From Drosophila pseudoobscura (taxonomy: Eukaryota > Arthropoda > Insecta > Diptera > Drosophilidae), in contig NC_046681.1 of NCBI RefSeq assembly GCF_009870125.1, positions 13,777,001-13,841,000 on the forward strand: a DNA stretch of 64,000 bases, read 5' to 3'. How positions within the stretch are numbered: position 1 is the first letter of the stretch; every line of letters begins with the position of its first letter. Of this stretch, positions 44,853 to 56,633 are shown piece by piece. The notes under the pieces were generated by a model, which made no database searches, was not told the origin of the DNA, and saw only the letters and a list, made by a program, of their open reading frames with translations. The translations under genes and the position numbers were made by a program.

Positions 44853-45424
44853 GAATAATCGCAAAAACATTGGCCAAGGCAAAAGGCGAGACTCAGCAAA
44901 TGGGGCGACTCTAAGTAGAGGGAAAACCGAAGGCAAAGCCAGGCAAAAGCATGAGAAATCGAATTATGAATACGCCAAGACAAGGACACAGCAAAAGACT
45001 GTGCTCCGAGGGGGGAGGGGGGTGGGGGTTCGCTATAAGAAACCATTGGCCTGTACCGAATGGGATTATCCAGAGCGGGCGGGCGTCCGTTGCTCCTACC
45101 AAAAAATATGATTACTATTTGGCAGCAGCTTCAGCTTTATGGCTTCCACCATATATCCTGTGTGTGGGGGCGTGGCGGTACCTCCCTCCCATATCAGGGC
45201 ATTAAATAATAGACCATAAGAAATTGAATTGTAATTTATGCCATTTATTATTTCGCCGACAATGAAATATGCTTGATAGATGCATAAATAATTAGGCAAC
45301 GGAACGGGAAGGATACTCTCCGCAGAAAAAGTATATTATGCAAGTGATTATGCAAAGAAATTTGAATTCATTTAGAGGATGAGATAAAAAGAGGAAGTGT
45401 TTTTGGAGCAAAATTTTAACCCAA

Positions 45425-45800
45425 AGAATACCAAAAATCATAGCAAAACATATCCTGGAATAAATGAATAATACCCCTTAAGATATCACAAGATATCTCT
45501 ACCTCCATTTTCCCAAAATAGAGAGAGAAAGAGAGCCATGGTATTTTCCGCGAGTATTTCCCAATAAAATAGCAGTTAAATTTTAGGTAGGAAAAACATA
45601 TTTCCTTTAAAGCACACCAAAAATCATAGCAAAACATATCCTGAAATAAATGAAAAGTACAATTACTTAAATATCCCTTGAGGAAAACATCCTCTCCCTC
45701 TTCAAACATAAATCAAAAATCCATTTCCCCAAAATATTTCAATTGCTGAAACAGAGACAGGGAGAGCCATGCTTTTCCCGGGAACATTTCCCAATAAAAA
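45425..45800. repeat. Two-unit imperfect tandem duplication, about 190-230 bp per unit
   Basis: A 38-bp block starting CCAAAAATCATAGCAAAACA is at 45431-45468 and, with one change, at 45617-45654. GAGAGCCATG recurs at 45531 and 45762, each followed by TTTCCCAATAAAA within 35 bp. The units differ by indels. Confidence 0.8.
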
Positions 45801-45964
45801 TGCACCCGAACCGCTCATCAATAAACACTTTACAGAACGAAAGAACAACCACTAAAAGTGAAGGAAAGTGAAATTCCTGACATAAGATTTATTATCAATA
45901 TCCGCCAGCAGCTGTCGGCACGGCATGGGATTTATATTTCCCTTTTGATTTCTCACTCAGAAAA

Positions 45965-45993
45965 GTACTCCTACTCGTACTCGTACTCGTACT
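45965..45993. repeat. ACTCGT hexanucleotide repeat
   Basis: Four imperfect units in non-coding DNA. Confidence 0.85.
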
Positions 45994-46813
45994 TTGCTTT
46001 TTCTTAACATATATTTTTCATCATCGCATCACTCAACTTTCATTCGGAAAAATATCTCATGTTCCTTTTTTCCGAGATGTGTTTTCATGTAACTTTTTTT
46101 GAGAGGGGGGCAAAGGAAAAAGAGTACATTAACAGGATGGCCCTGAAACCAGCAGCCAACTGCAGACTCTCTATAGAAACATACACATATACCTACTTTA
46201 TATACTACGTCTTTTATGAATGTTTAAATGTTTGAGTGTGTGTTTATAACTTGTTTTAGTGCTTACTTTTGTCGGAGCAAAACTTTTTGCACGCATTTCA
46301 GATAGTTTCTCTTTTTGAATGCTCTTTCAGATGGTTTTAAGATTCTGCTTGCAAACCAAAGGGACTATAAATTATATTTGTCCCGCTATATGTTTCTGAT
46401 AAGCTAGTAAAGCTAAACAGAAGAGCCTGTAGGTTGATATACAAATCAAAAGTCTCCCATAGTAGCAATCTACCACCAAAGGGTATCAACCGCTTCGATT
46501 CGAAGACCATGTTTCATATTTGACATGAACAAATATTTGAACTATGCAGGGAGGGTGAGGGGCGTCAGAGGGAGGGCACAATTTGGCATTGGCATTGGCT
46601 CTGCCAGTCTGGTAAAACTATTTTCTTTTCATTTTTTCGATTCATAATGGATCACGGGATTACACATAAATATCATGAGATTTTAATATGCAAAATATAT
46701 AGCCGTATTTGTTTCTGTTGTTTTACACAGAAATATGGCAAAAATATTTCATTTTGTTGCATTTCTGCTTCGGAAATCGCAATTGCGGCTTCGGCAGTCA
46801 AAAAGCTTGCTTA

Positions 46814-46858
46814 GTCCATCCGCCCGTCCATCCGCCCGTCCGCCTGTCTGTCCGCCCC
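46814..46858. repeat. CCGCCCGT-type simple repeat
   Basis: Imperfect units of GTCCATCCGCCC/GTCCGCC, pyrimidine-rich on +. Confidence 0.75.
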
Positions 46859-49800
46859 TCTGTTGCCCAAGGCCTTTAATTAAAAGCAAACATGTTTGGC
46901 CCCAAAGTTAAGGCACACACATACTCGTACCACCGCCATTTTATTTGCCATAAAGTAAATGTTTTACAAACTTAAATTACATTTTTCGGAGGGGCAGAAT
47001 CTAAGCCCGGAAAACCTGTTCTGGATCGGATCCACGTGTGTTTGCTTTAGGTGGTAGGATTTTTGGTGGTTAAATCAGATTGTTTTGCTGTCGAAGCTCC
47101 CGTATTTGATTATGTTAAACTGTTTGCATACACTGAGAGAAAACCAAGAAGAAAGCCCCCAAAAATAAAAGGCATTTCTAAATACAATTCCATATATTTC
47201 CCCTCTGCTTTCGGTGTTTTTCTTTTGGCGTAAATTCTGCTTTTTATATACGTATCTTTTTCCCAGTGTATGCCTGCATTCGGTACCTTTCGTTTCGTTT
47301 TTAATTCGAATTTTTATGCAAAACTCATTTTATGGGTTATCCAAACAAATCTTGAATAAAGCAAGTTTGTAGCCTCCCCAGAATCAATGTTTGAGCAGAG
47401 AACTTTTTGCTTGAAATTTCATTTTTTAAGCACCTGTAAAAGTGCAATTAAATCAAACAAAATTATACATTTTATCTGAGCGTAACTAATGCTCCCATAA
47501 ATATAGGATATTTTATTGGGAAATAATTTGCAATTAAAGAAGACCTTGCATGGAGAATATTGAATTTCTAAAGCAAACGCCAGAGGCAACAAAACCCCCA
47601 TATTTCACACATTCCTCTGCGAAACTATCTCTGCCTTGATTGCCGCTTGTCGTGTGCTATCAATTCATATCGCATTTCCTACTACTATGCATCTGTGAAG
47701 TTTCTCACTGTCTATCCGAAACCGACATCATCATAAATTCTTATCAAGGCCCCCCCCCATCACCAGCTCATGTGGGGAATGGCAATCAAGCGACAAAGGC
47801 ATCGATGAGATCATGGGAGCCACAAAGCGAAAACGAACTACTTACATCTAAGAATGTGCACTCCTTTTCAGAAAATTCACTTGGTTATGCGGTGACGTCA
47901 ATGAGGGGGAACCTTAATTAAATTTTCAAAGTATTTTTCATGCACTTAATTGTGTCAGCGGGGAAAATGCAGCCGGCAAGGACATTTCTGCCATTAAGCG
48001 CAGCTTCCGCCAGGAGTACTGGAGTGCCGTATCCGTACTCCTCCTCGGTAGGCGCCCGGAAAGTAGGCTATGCGAGTCAGTAGGTCACAGGACATGAAAG
48101 CAGCTGTCGTCAATGACATGGCAACCCCATAGCCCCACCACCCCACCCCCAACAGGCATTCAAACGACACATTTTTCTATTCCCTGGCATTTTTCTTGGA
48201 ATTTCATTGCGAACTCGAATGGTTTTGGGCTCATTTCGTTAACCATTTTCCTTGGCATTTTCCATAACCTGTTGGCATGGAAGATGACGACCCGAGGGCA
48301 CCTGGACACCAGGACACCAGGACCCTACCTGTCATCATTCCCCTGGTGGATGCAACTTTTCCGTAGCCCATTTTTATCAATAAGAAAAAGCTTGAAACTT
48401 TTCAGCGGCTTTCGCTGGCGACAAGCGGAAAATTAATGAGAAGGAGCTTATAGGCTTGGGGCCGCTCCTGAAAGAGATTTTCTCTATGGAAATTAAGGGA
48501 GCAACTAATTTGAAAATAATTATTAGAAAGTTTCAAAGAAAAACTTGAATCAAAGCTAAAAAAGTTTAAGAATTCGTTGGGAAACTATAAACTTAATTTC
48601 CCCACTAATTCGAGCATTTTCCAATGGGTTTTCCTTTATTTCCCAATATCATTTGGACAATTTTGCCATTAAAAAAAATTATGTAATAACCGTAATTGGA
48701 ACTCGGGAAAAAGTTAATGTTAATGGAAAAATTAAGTGACATTCAGAGCGAGTGGTGCGTTGCGGACAAAAATCTTAATGGAATTTGTCAATAATCATTA
48801 AAGCCAAATGTCAGACGGCAATCTTTTAATAATTTCGTGTGGGATTTCGCATGAAAAGTGTATGAAAAAGAAGGAAAATGGTGGGACATAAAGGATAGTC
48901 TGAAGTCGTGGGACTAGCTATAGAAAACTTCTAATTTTTCCACGCAATTTTCCTGCTGTCAACGACCCCATTTCTCCAGACTTTCTGCATACGACAATAG
49001 CTATAATTAGAATTTTATTTGCTTGCAGGTCATTTTCCAATTTGGGCATCAATTATTTATATTGCGTATACGCCCCATTTGCCTTTGAGAAAGACTGGGG
49101 TGCAGTAGAAAAAAATAAACAAAGCCAGAGACGGGAAGGGGACCCATGGCAAACAGCAATTCGATAAAGGAAAATTACAGTGCCAGGCCAGTGACGACAA
49201 TGACAATTGCAAAATTATAAAGCAAGCAAAGAGCCATTAAGCCCATACCCTGAACTCAAAAGGATCCCCTGTGCCGACACCGACGACGACGACGTGCAAT
49301 AATCTCAACAATTGTAGTTTATGCCTTAATTTCTGTTTGGGTACATGTTTTATGGCACTCACTGCCTCTCTGTTTGTCTGTCCGGTGTCTCGCTTCTCAT
49401 TTGATGGAGCCTTAATTACATTTCTTGTGCTGTCAACGGTCGCCTCTTCGCCCTTTTCCTGCTCTTTTAAGTGTCTGTGGATGTGTCTGGCTCTATAAAT
49501 GCAACCTTCTGTTTAAGTATTAGTCCTGGTTATAGTCCTGGTTATTGCTCCGTGGGCCGTGGCTCATAACTCAATTACGGAAAGATTTTCATGGCTCTCC
49601 TCTCGCATAAAGAACGAAGAAAAAAACTTTGATAAATGTGGAGAAAGTTAACTGGCATTTCTCTTTTACAGCTCTTTTTGTTGATGTTTATTGTGTGCCG
49701 TCCACATATAGTATACTCGTAAAATGCCACCAGATCTGGACAGTGAAACAAAAAAGTTTCGGCCAAATGTATCCGTGGGCATAGGGCCAATCTGAAAGGA

Positions 49801-51898
49801 CCATAAATTAAACCTTTTCCAACAAAGAGAAACAACAGACACCACACGCAAGACAGACAGAGAGAGAGTGAGAGAGAGCTATAGCAAAAATCTATATTTA
49901 AATGCATTTTCTATATATGAGTCATGGCATAATTTTCAATTCCCATTCAATGTGGATATTCTCGTATCTTAAGAATATTTTAGACCTACATCTTCCCCAT
50001 TACATCTGTCAAATGCAGCTAATTTCGAGTAAGCCCTAGACTATCCCAATCTTGTCTGTTTGCCTTTTGTGCATATGTTATCTTCTCTATGGAGATCTGG
50101 GGACAGCACAAAGGGGTACCTATATTTTGGCTGATTTATTTTATGGCTCCCTGAGGGCCGAAAGCCGAACGAAAGGGCCAACACGAGTTTTGGGCCGCAT
50201 TAAAGTTGGGAAATAAAGGCGTGGAGCGGACCGTAAAAACAGCAACAGAAGAAACAGCAAATAAAACTAGACAAGTTACCTCCGAACAAGGAGTGCTGGA
50301 GTATCAGAGTCCTATAGTTGGCGGGGATGCGGGCTTTAATCCTTTCGGTAAACTTTCGGCCAAAAACAGAAGCGGCGGCAGCAGATTTGTAACTTTCTTT
50401 ATCGTATTTTTTGTGTTGGGTGGGGGAGGGAAATACAATACACTTGAACACTTGGCAGGAGGAGCAACCAACCTGCTAGTCCGCCGCAGGACACTGTCTC
50501 GCACTTTTACACACCGCACGCACCACTCGTCACTCGTAAAGAACACAGACACGGACACGTAGACGTAAACGTAGACTAGGGGCCTCTTTCTCGTATTAGC
50601 ACTTTCTCAACTTTCCCTGCCGCCAGTCCGTCATTCAGATTCCGATGGTTCCGTTGCTTCGATGGTTCTCCTAAACAGAGGTCCGAGGTTGTGGCAGGTT
50701 CTTGACGCACGCACGTCTACAAGCGAACTGAAAGCTGAACGCATCGCGCAGCCTGCCAAAAGGACATGCCACCGCCGATACACGTGCCTCGGGGACACAC
50801 AGCTGTCCGGGCTCCTTCTCGTCGTCGGCCATCGCCTCGGTCCTCGTGGAGCCATCGCTTCGGCTGGTTATGGGAGGAAGGATGGATGCTGCTGCTGCTG
50901 CTGCTTCTGCTTCTGCCGGATGAAGTTCCCGAGAGAGCAAGAGAGAGTAAAGCTCCCTCTCTCTCTTTGGAATCTGTGTGGGAGTGTATGTGTGTGTCCG
51001 CATGTGTGGTGAATAAGGGTTTGGTATACACTGGGAATAATTTGTGTGTTAGAAATGGATTTTGAGGGAAGAAACACTTGATCGGCTGGGTGTTTCATTG
51101 AAAATACGACTTTTATAGCTAAAATTTTACAATATTTATCCTAATAATATTTTAAATTTAAAGATTTAGTGGGTTAAAAATAAAAAATAATGCTTCCAAC
51201 GGCGGATGATTGGTTTGCAGTTTATATAAATGCTTGGAACTACAGCAAATATCTGAGAAATCTATGGATACAAATCGTAAAATGAAGCTTTAGGCGATCC
51301 TTTACCCCAAAAGCCCCAAAAGACAAAAATGACAACCCACAAATACCCAACCAAATACCCAAGCCAATACCCAGTTTCTGCCATCACCCAGTGTCAACTA
51401 CATTTCCAGAATAAATGAAAAAGGTGCAAAAAAACCAATCAAATTCGAACACAATTCTCGCAGACTGCAGACTACATACAGCCGCAACATTTGTTTTAAA
51501 TTAGAATATCAATGCAAATACTGGTACAGCCAGGCAACTGCCAGAACAACGGCCGAAAACTACAAGTTTTAATAAATGCAAGAAATCGCAAAGAAACTGG
51601 AAAACGATCTGTTCTCTGGGGAGGGAGCGATACGAAGGGGGAGAGGGAGAGACAGCACACGGAAGCAGCAGTGCGTCGGCTTCGGCAGTCGGCCGTCGGC
51701 AGCCTCTGATGCGAGAGACATTCTTAACATTCGAGCAATCAGCAGAGATAAGCAGAAGAAATCTCTGTTAACGTGTCTACACTGTTAACAATGTCAACAG
51801 CAGCACCAGCAGGCAGGCGGTGGGCTAGCGACAAGCAAGTGCTGGCTAATTAAGTCGGCAAAAACCAAAGCCCTCTCTCGATCGTTTGCTCTCACCAC

Positions 51899-51901
<3 letters not shown>

Positions 51902-51936
<35 letters not shown>
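51902..51936. repeat. TC/GA dinucleotide tract
   Basis: About 35 bp of TC. GA/CT tracts are GAGA-factor type sequence in fly promoters, and this one lies about 150 bp left of a promoter-like stretch (52,070-52,170). Confidence 0.9.
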
Positions 51937-51940
<4 letters not shown>

Positions 51941-52059
51941 GCGATCATGCTCAACCACGAACTGTATTTGCTATCAGCCGAACGGCAGAAAGGGTCGAGT
52001 CGAGAGACTTGGCCATAAACTGGGCCTTTAGTTTTAGCGCGTTTTTTGCCGCTTCAAAA

Positions 52060-52175
52060 GCGCCTTGGCTGCACTAGACGCGAGTTAGTTGCGGTTTAAG
52101 CGGCGAACGGTGCGGATCTATCAAGCGGTACGAGAAAAACGATCACCTGCCAGCCGCCAGTGGAAAACCCTGTAA
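52060..52175 (+). promoter_or_regulatory. Possible Mco1 promoter and first untranslated exon
   Basis: A GC-richer stretch with CGCGAGTTAGTTGCGG and GGTGCGGATC, downstream of the GA tract and ending near CCCT|GTAAGG, a plausible donor. The Mco1 leader has a clear acceptor at 56438-56439, so an upstream untranslated exon must exist. That it is this one is inference. Confidence 0.3.
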
Positions 52176-55100
52176 GGACTTTGCCCTGCAACAATTTGTC
52201 TCAGCTTCGTTGCTATTGAGATCCCAAAACCCTAATCTAAGTGCTATAAAATTTTGGTCGTGTTGTGTATTTAGTGATATCATAAGGCCCAGCCAGTCGT
52301 GTGATAAGTCCAGTCCCCCCCACCCCATCCATCGCTGGGATAAGGCCAAGAGCCGTGAACCAAGAGAACAATTGTGAACTTGCTTGGTTATACGTCTCTC
52401 ATAAATGCTCTAATTGTGTTCCATAAAGATGATTTTATAAACAAAAACTTTGATACAAAACGAATATCTGTCATAATTGTGAAATCTACTTTGAAGAAAA
52501 GTGAAATATCCGAGAATATCTTAAAGAATTGGTGTACTTTTCGGATTGGAGCTGATAAAAATTATATCTGACAAAAGATTTATGACTATAAAGATGACAA
52601 AGATCTTTCCTAATGTTTTCATTTCTTTAAAAATCATAATTTGTTTTTCTATATTTTTTCTATATTTTGAACTACCTTTCATGGTACATCTATGGCTTTA
52701 GATATGACATCATGCTATAATATAAACCTGAAACTCATTCCACAATTGAAAGTCTTCAAAACGCATAGAAAATATTATACAAAAATATCTTGAGTATCTA
52801 CACAATCACTAGACCAACAAAGAAACTTCCATCTTATACAATGCTAAAAAAAAAGCCATAGAAAACCTCAGAGACGATTCCCACTCTACAGAAACGCCTG
52901 CTTCTCCCCATCCGAACACATTTACAAACGGCCTTGACATTGAAAAAATACATAAATCCAAACAAGCAGCGCCATAAATAATTGCTTCATTCCGAGATTC
53001 TATCGACAAGAAAAACCCCTCAATCTTCATCAATCATGAGTCAAAATAATCACTAAAAATATGGTTAACAAATGTGAATAAGCATAAACGAATTGGGTAA
53101 ATATTTGTGTGGTTTGTGGCACGTAACTGCGTCTCACAGCTGACCCCAGAGCAGAGTTTGTTTTGGTTTCTATGTGGCTTGTAATAAGAAATACTTAAAG
53201 ACTGGTTCCGCAAACCGGCTTGGCCATGGCTAGCACATGATGGCAAGAACCAGGCATTCGACAAGTCAGGGATTTCCCGAGAGGAGAAAACAGGAATCCC
53301 CCTTCGGAGGTTTCGTATGATAAGCGGCTTTTAAATCTTCCACTCACTCACCTTTTCTCTTTTGGCCATATCTTTCGTCTGTTGTTTGCCTACCTCAACA
53401 AAATGCCAGCTCGGACACAGTCCAAACGCCAACAAAGAGATCAAAATGCGGTCAGCTAATTGTTGTCAAAATAAGTGGCCGCATGCCACTGAAGAAGACG
53501 CTCACAAATAAATCAAATTACAATACTTAAGCCCTTGCCCCGATAATTATATGTAAAAACGTGAAACGGAAAGCACTACGCCATGTGTTATGCAACCTTT
53601 TTACGGACGTGTGATTCGTCCGTATATATAAAAATCCAAATAAATAATAACAAACTTTGCATAACAACAATTGCCTGATTAATTGGCAGAGAAATTTTAG
53701 TTGTCCATCAAAAGAAATTTCCCATAAAAAAGAGGCAGGGCAGAGGCAACATAAAAATTGTAATCTGATTAGTGTAGAGGAACTCCGATTAAATAATACT
53801 CTTTTTTATACACATGAGGAATTCCTAAGAGTGTCATAGAAATTTTATTTAATTTTTAAATTAATTTTACTTTCTTTGTGAAATCTATCATTGAGTGTTC
53901 ATTGATTCATTAATTTATGAATGGTTTTTAAGGGTTAATAGGTTCTATCATCGTGTAAAAAAATCCCAAAAAAAGATTCCCCTAATATCCATAAATTAAA
54001 AATTCCCTAAACCCCAAAGTTTAATCTATAAAAAATTCCCTAGAATCCCATCGATTGGATTTTCATTGTTCCAATTTCTCAGGTCTAAACTATGCAAATT
54101 CTATTGTGGGGGGAACTTTCAGAGACCACTGAAGCAGAACAGAAACCCATCCCCGACGTTAGTCAAATAAAAAACCAACACCGCAAAGAAATTACAGCCT
54201 GCGTGAGGTATCCCTCTAGGTGTTAATTTTCAGGGATTACCCTAGTGGGACGGTGATTTTAATTATAGGTTAAATCAAGCGTTCAGACCATATAGACAAT
54301 GAGTAATCGTGGGTCGAGCGATGAGTCCACGTGACATTCCCCGCGTCAAAAGCCCAAAGATGCCTGTTAATTAAAGTGGTTGTCAAAGCTATTAGACAAT
54401 TGACAAAACGCGTAATGAAATCGTTTAGTCATGTCCGCAAATGCAACAAAAAACCCACTTGAGATACATACTTGCAAGATGATCAGATATATAATTGTAT
54501 CTGAATGCGATTTAAGGGGCCCTAATTATCAAGCGCCATTCACTTTTATATCCCCCTCAAATATTTACTCTTTTGATTGATTATTCCCCGAGATTCCCCT
54601 TCAGGAATGATTAATTAACAAACCCAATGAAGATTTCAGTTCCGTCTCGCATTTGAAAATTAAATTATCCGCTAAATATCCGCTCACATCTTTTTAATAG
54701 ATTTACATTGAATTTCGGGGTTTTCGGGGCTTTCGGGGTTTTCAGGGTTTTATTTTTATTTTGTTTTCCTTGTGACGACTTTTATGAAGTGCCACGTAGG
54801 CGGACACTTAATTTCTAATTAACGGAAGTGCGTTTCGGGGTCCACACAACAGAGCAGTAGCCCCCAGGTAGTACATAAATCTTTAAGATGCTTTAAGTGT
54901 TTGCCAAACACAAGTGGATGTTATGGAAGGTGCTTTGCGATATGAAGACGATTAAATACTCTAAAGATTTGTTCAAGTTAAAGAAAGGAATATAACAGGT
55001 TAGGGAATAACATTTCCAAAAAATTAAGAGCGATAAAAGAGGTATAAGTATTTGATCAACTATTCTTATTCTTTAAAGAAAATCCAACTCAATGAAAATT

Positions 55101-55388
55101 TCCCTAAAGAGCATCCCCTGGACAGCAGCATCCACAAGAAAATGGTAGCGTAAGGAAAACTTTATGTATGAAAAATGCCTCACGCAATTTTTCCTACGTA
55201 TATTTTTGTGTTTTTCTTTTCATAATTTATGCGCAGTTTTCTTTATATGCCCCCCGTCCCTCTGTACCGCTTCCTGTTCCTACTGCGTGTGTCCCTGGAC
55301 TCTGGCTGGACTTTTGGCTTACGGACGTGAGTCCTGCCTGTCCTATGGGTGTATGAGTATCTGTGGGTCTACAAGGATCCGTATCTGC

Positions 55389-55476
55389 GTGTGTGTGTGT
55401 GTGTGTTTAAGGAACAGCGTGCTAATTAATTAAATTTGTACGTGTTGTATATTTCTGTATCTGTGTGTGTGTGTGT
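55389..55476. repeat. Two GT microsatellites (55389-55406 and 55462-55476)
   Basis: Seen directly, separated by about 55 bp of AT-rich DNA. Confidence 0.9.
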
Positions 55477-56439
55477 TTCTTGAGCGAATCAACTTTCTGG
55501 CCATGTGCTGATAGGGCTCAAATGCACACACTTTCTCGCTCTCTCTCCCTTTCTCCCTTCGAATAGGCCAAGCAACACAGAGCGTATGAGTGATATTTAC
55601 AGTCAGGCCGTAAATCATACTTAACTTAATATACAATATACAATATATTCGCTCAGATGTCGGCCCTTTCGGCATGCTCTCGGCCATGTGCGTGTCCTTC
55701 CGACTCGTCTCATGGGCGCGTGGGTCAATAAAGGATGCTGGAGTTAGGTTAGGGTTTCGGGGATTTCGATTGATTGCGGGGTTTGGCATGGAAGGAATGG
55801 GAGTGGCACCATTTAGGGGTAATTGTTATTGTTAATTAGAAAGAAACAATTATGGGGATACAGATTGCGGTGGGAAAGGGGGAATATAAAGACGAGGGAG
55901 GTTATTCATCGAATTATGCCAGTCATCGTTCGATTTCGATGACAGATAACAGCGATTATAAGCAAATATTCACCATCAATAAAAAGATGCATAAATTTAT
56001 AATTAAATTAACTAATTTCAGAATGAATAAAAATAAATATCTAACATTTGATTACCTGTAATTATTTTCGTGGTCTTTCCACATAATATTCATGTATCGA
56101 TTGCTTTCCAAACGCACTGTGCCAGCCCCAACTCTGAATTTTCGAGTCTGGCCTTGAACCCATACATCAAACCATTTCTCCATAGTCCCGATAAACATCA
56201 GAAATGGCTCTTAAAAAATGTCAGTAAACATCTTTTATGTGAGAGCAACTCGTTTTGGGTTGATATTCTTTCAACATTCAGCAAGAACATCTGCAAAACA
56301 AGACAAATACTCGTTATATTAAATTCCGAAAAATCAACCAACTGAATAAATACATATAATAATCATATCGTATGTAATTTCAGCTTTAATCTGTATCTAT
56401 AAGTACTTATTAATCATTTATTTTTCGTCGCATTTTCAG

Positions 56440-56633
56440 GCAATCAAGGCAAAATTGTTTGGTCAAAATCCACAACAAGTTCCGCAAAACGATTCCAATA
56501 ATTCCTCGCCCAAAAGAAAAAAAAAGTTCAATAAAAGACAATTCCACTAAAATAGGAGGGAAAAGAGACGGCCACAATAGAAAGAAAAACAATAACCGCA
56601 AATTAAATATACGTAAACCATAATTATGACAAA
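56440..56633 (+). other. Mco1: Mco1 5' leader within the first coding exon
   Basis: A strong pyrimidine tract and CATTTTCAG end at 56439, giving a likely acceptor. The A-rich 194 bp up to the ATG has no other gene signal and would be the last leader exon segment. Confidence 0.5.

Larger units (their letters stand above)
41022..56439. other. Long region upstream of Shawl start and of Mco1
   Basis: Just right of 41021 is the Shawl 5' leader. It continues without a clear acceptor, through a TG-rich minus-strand leader (41,100-41,180) that could be untranslated exon. Farther right there is no supportable coding gene. Notable contents are a TATA block at 42918, an open frame at 43743-44540 (-), a 186-bp tandem repeat at 45.4-45.8 kb, a GC-rich block at 50.6-51.0 kb, and a CT tract and promoter-like block at 51.9-52.2 kb. 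About 52,400-55,160 is AT-rich and featureless. Confidence 0.5.
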
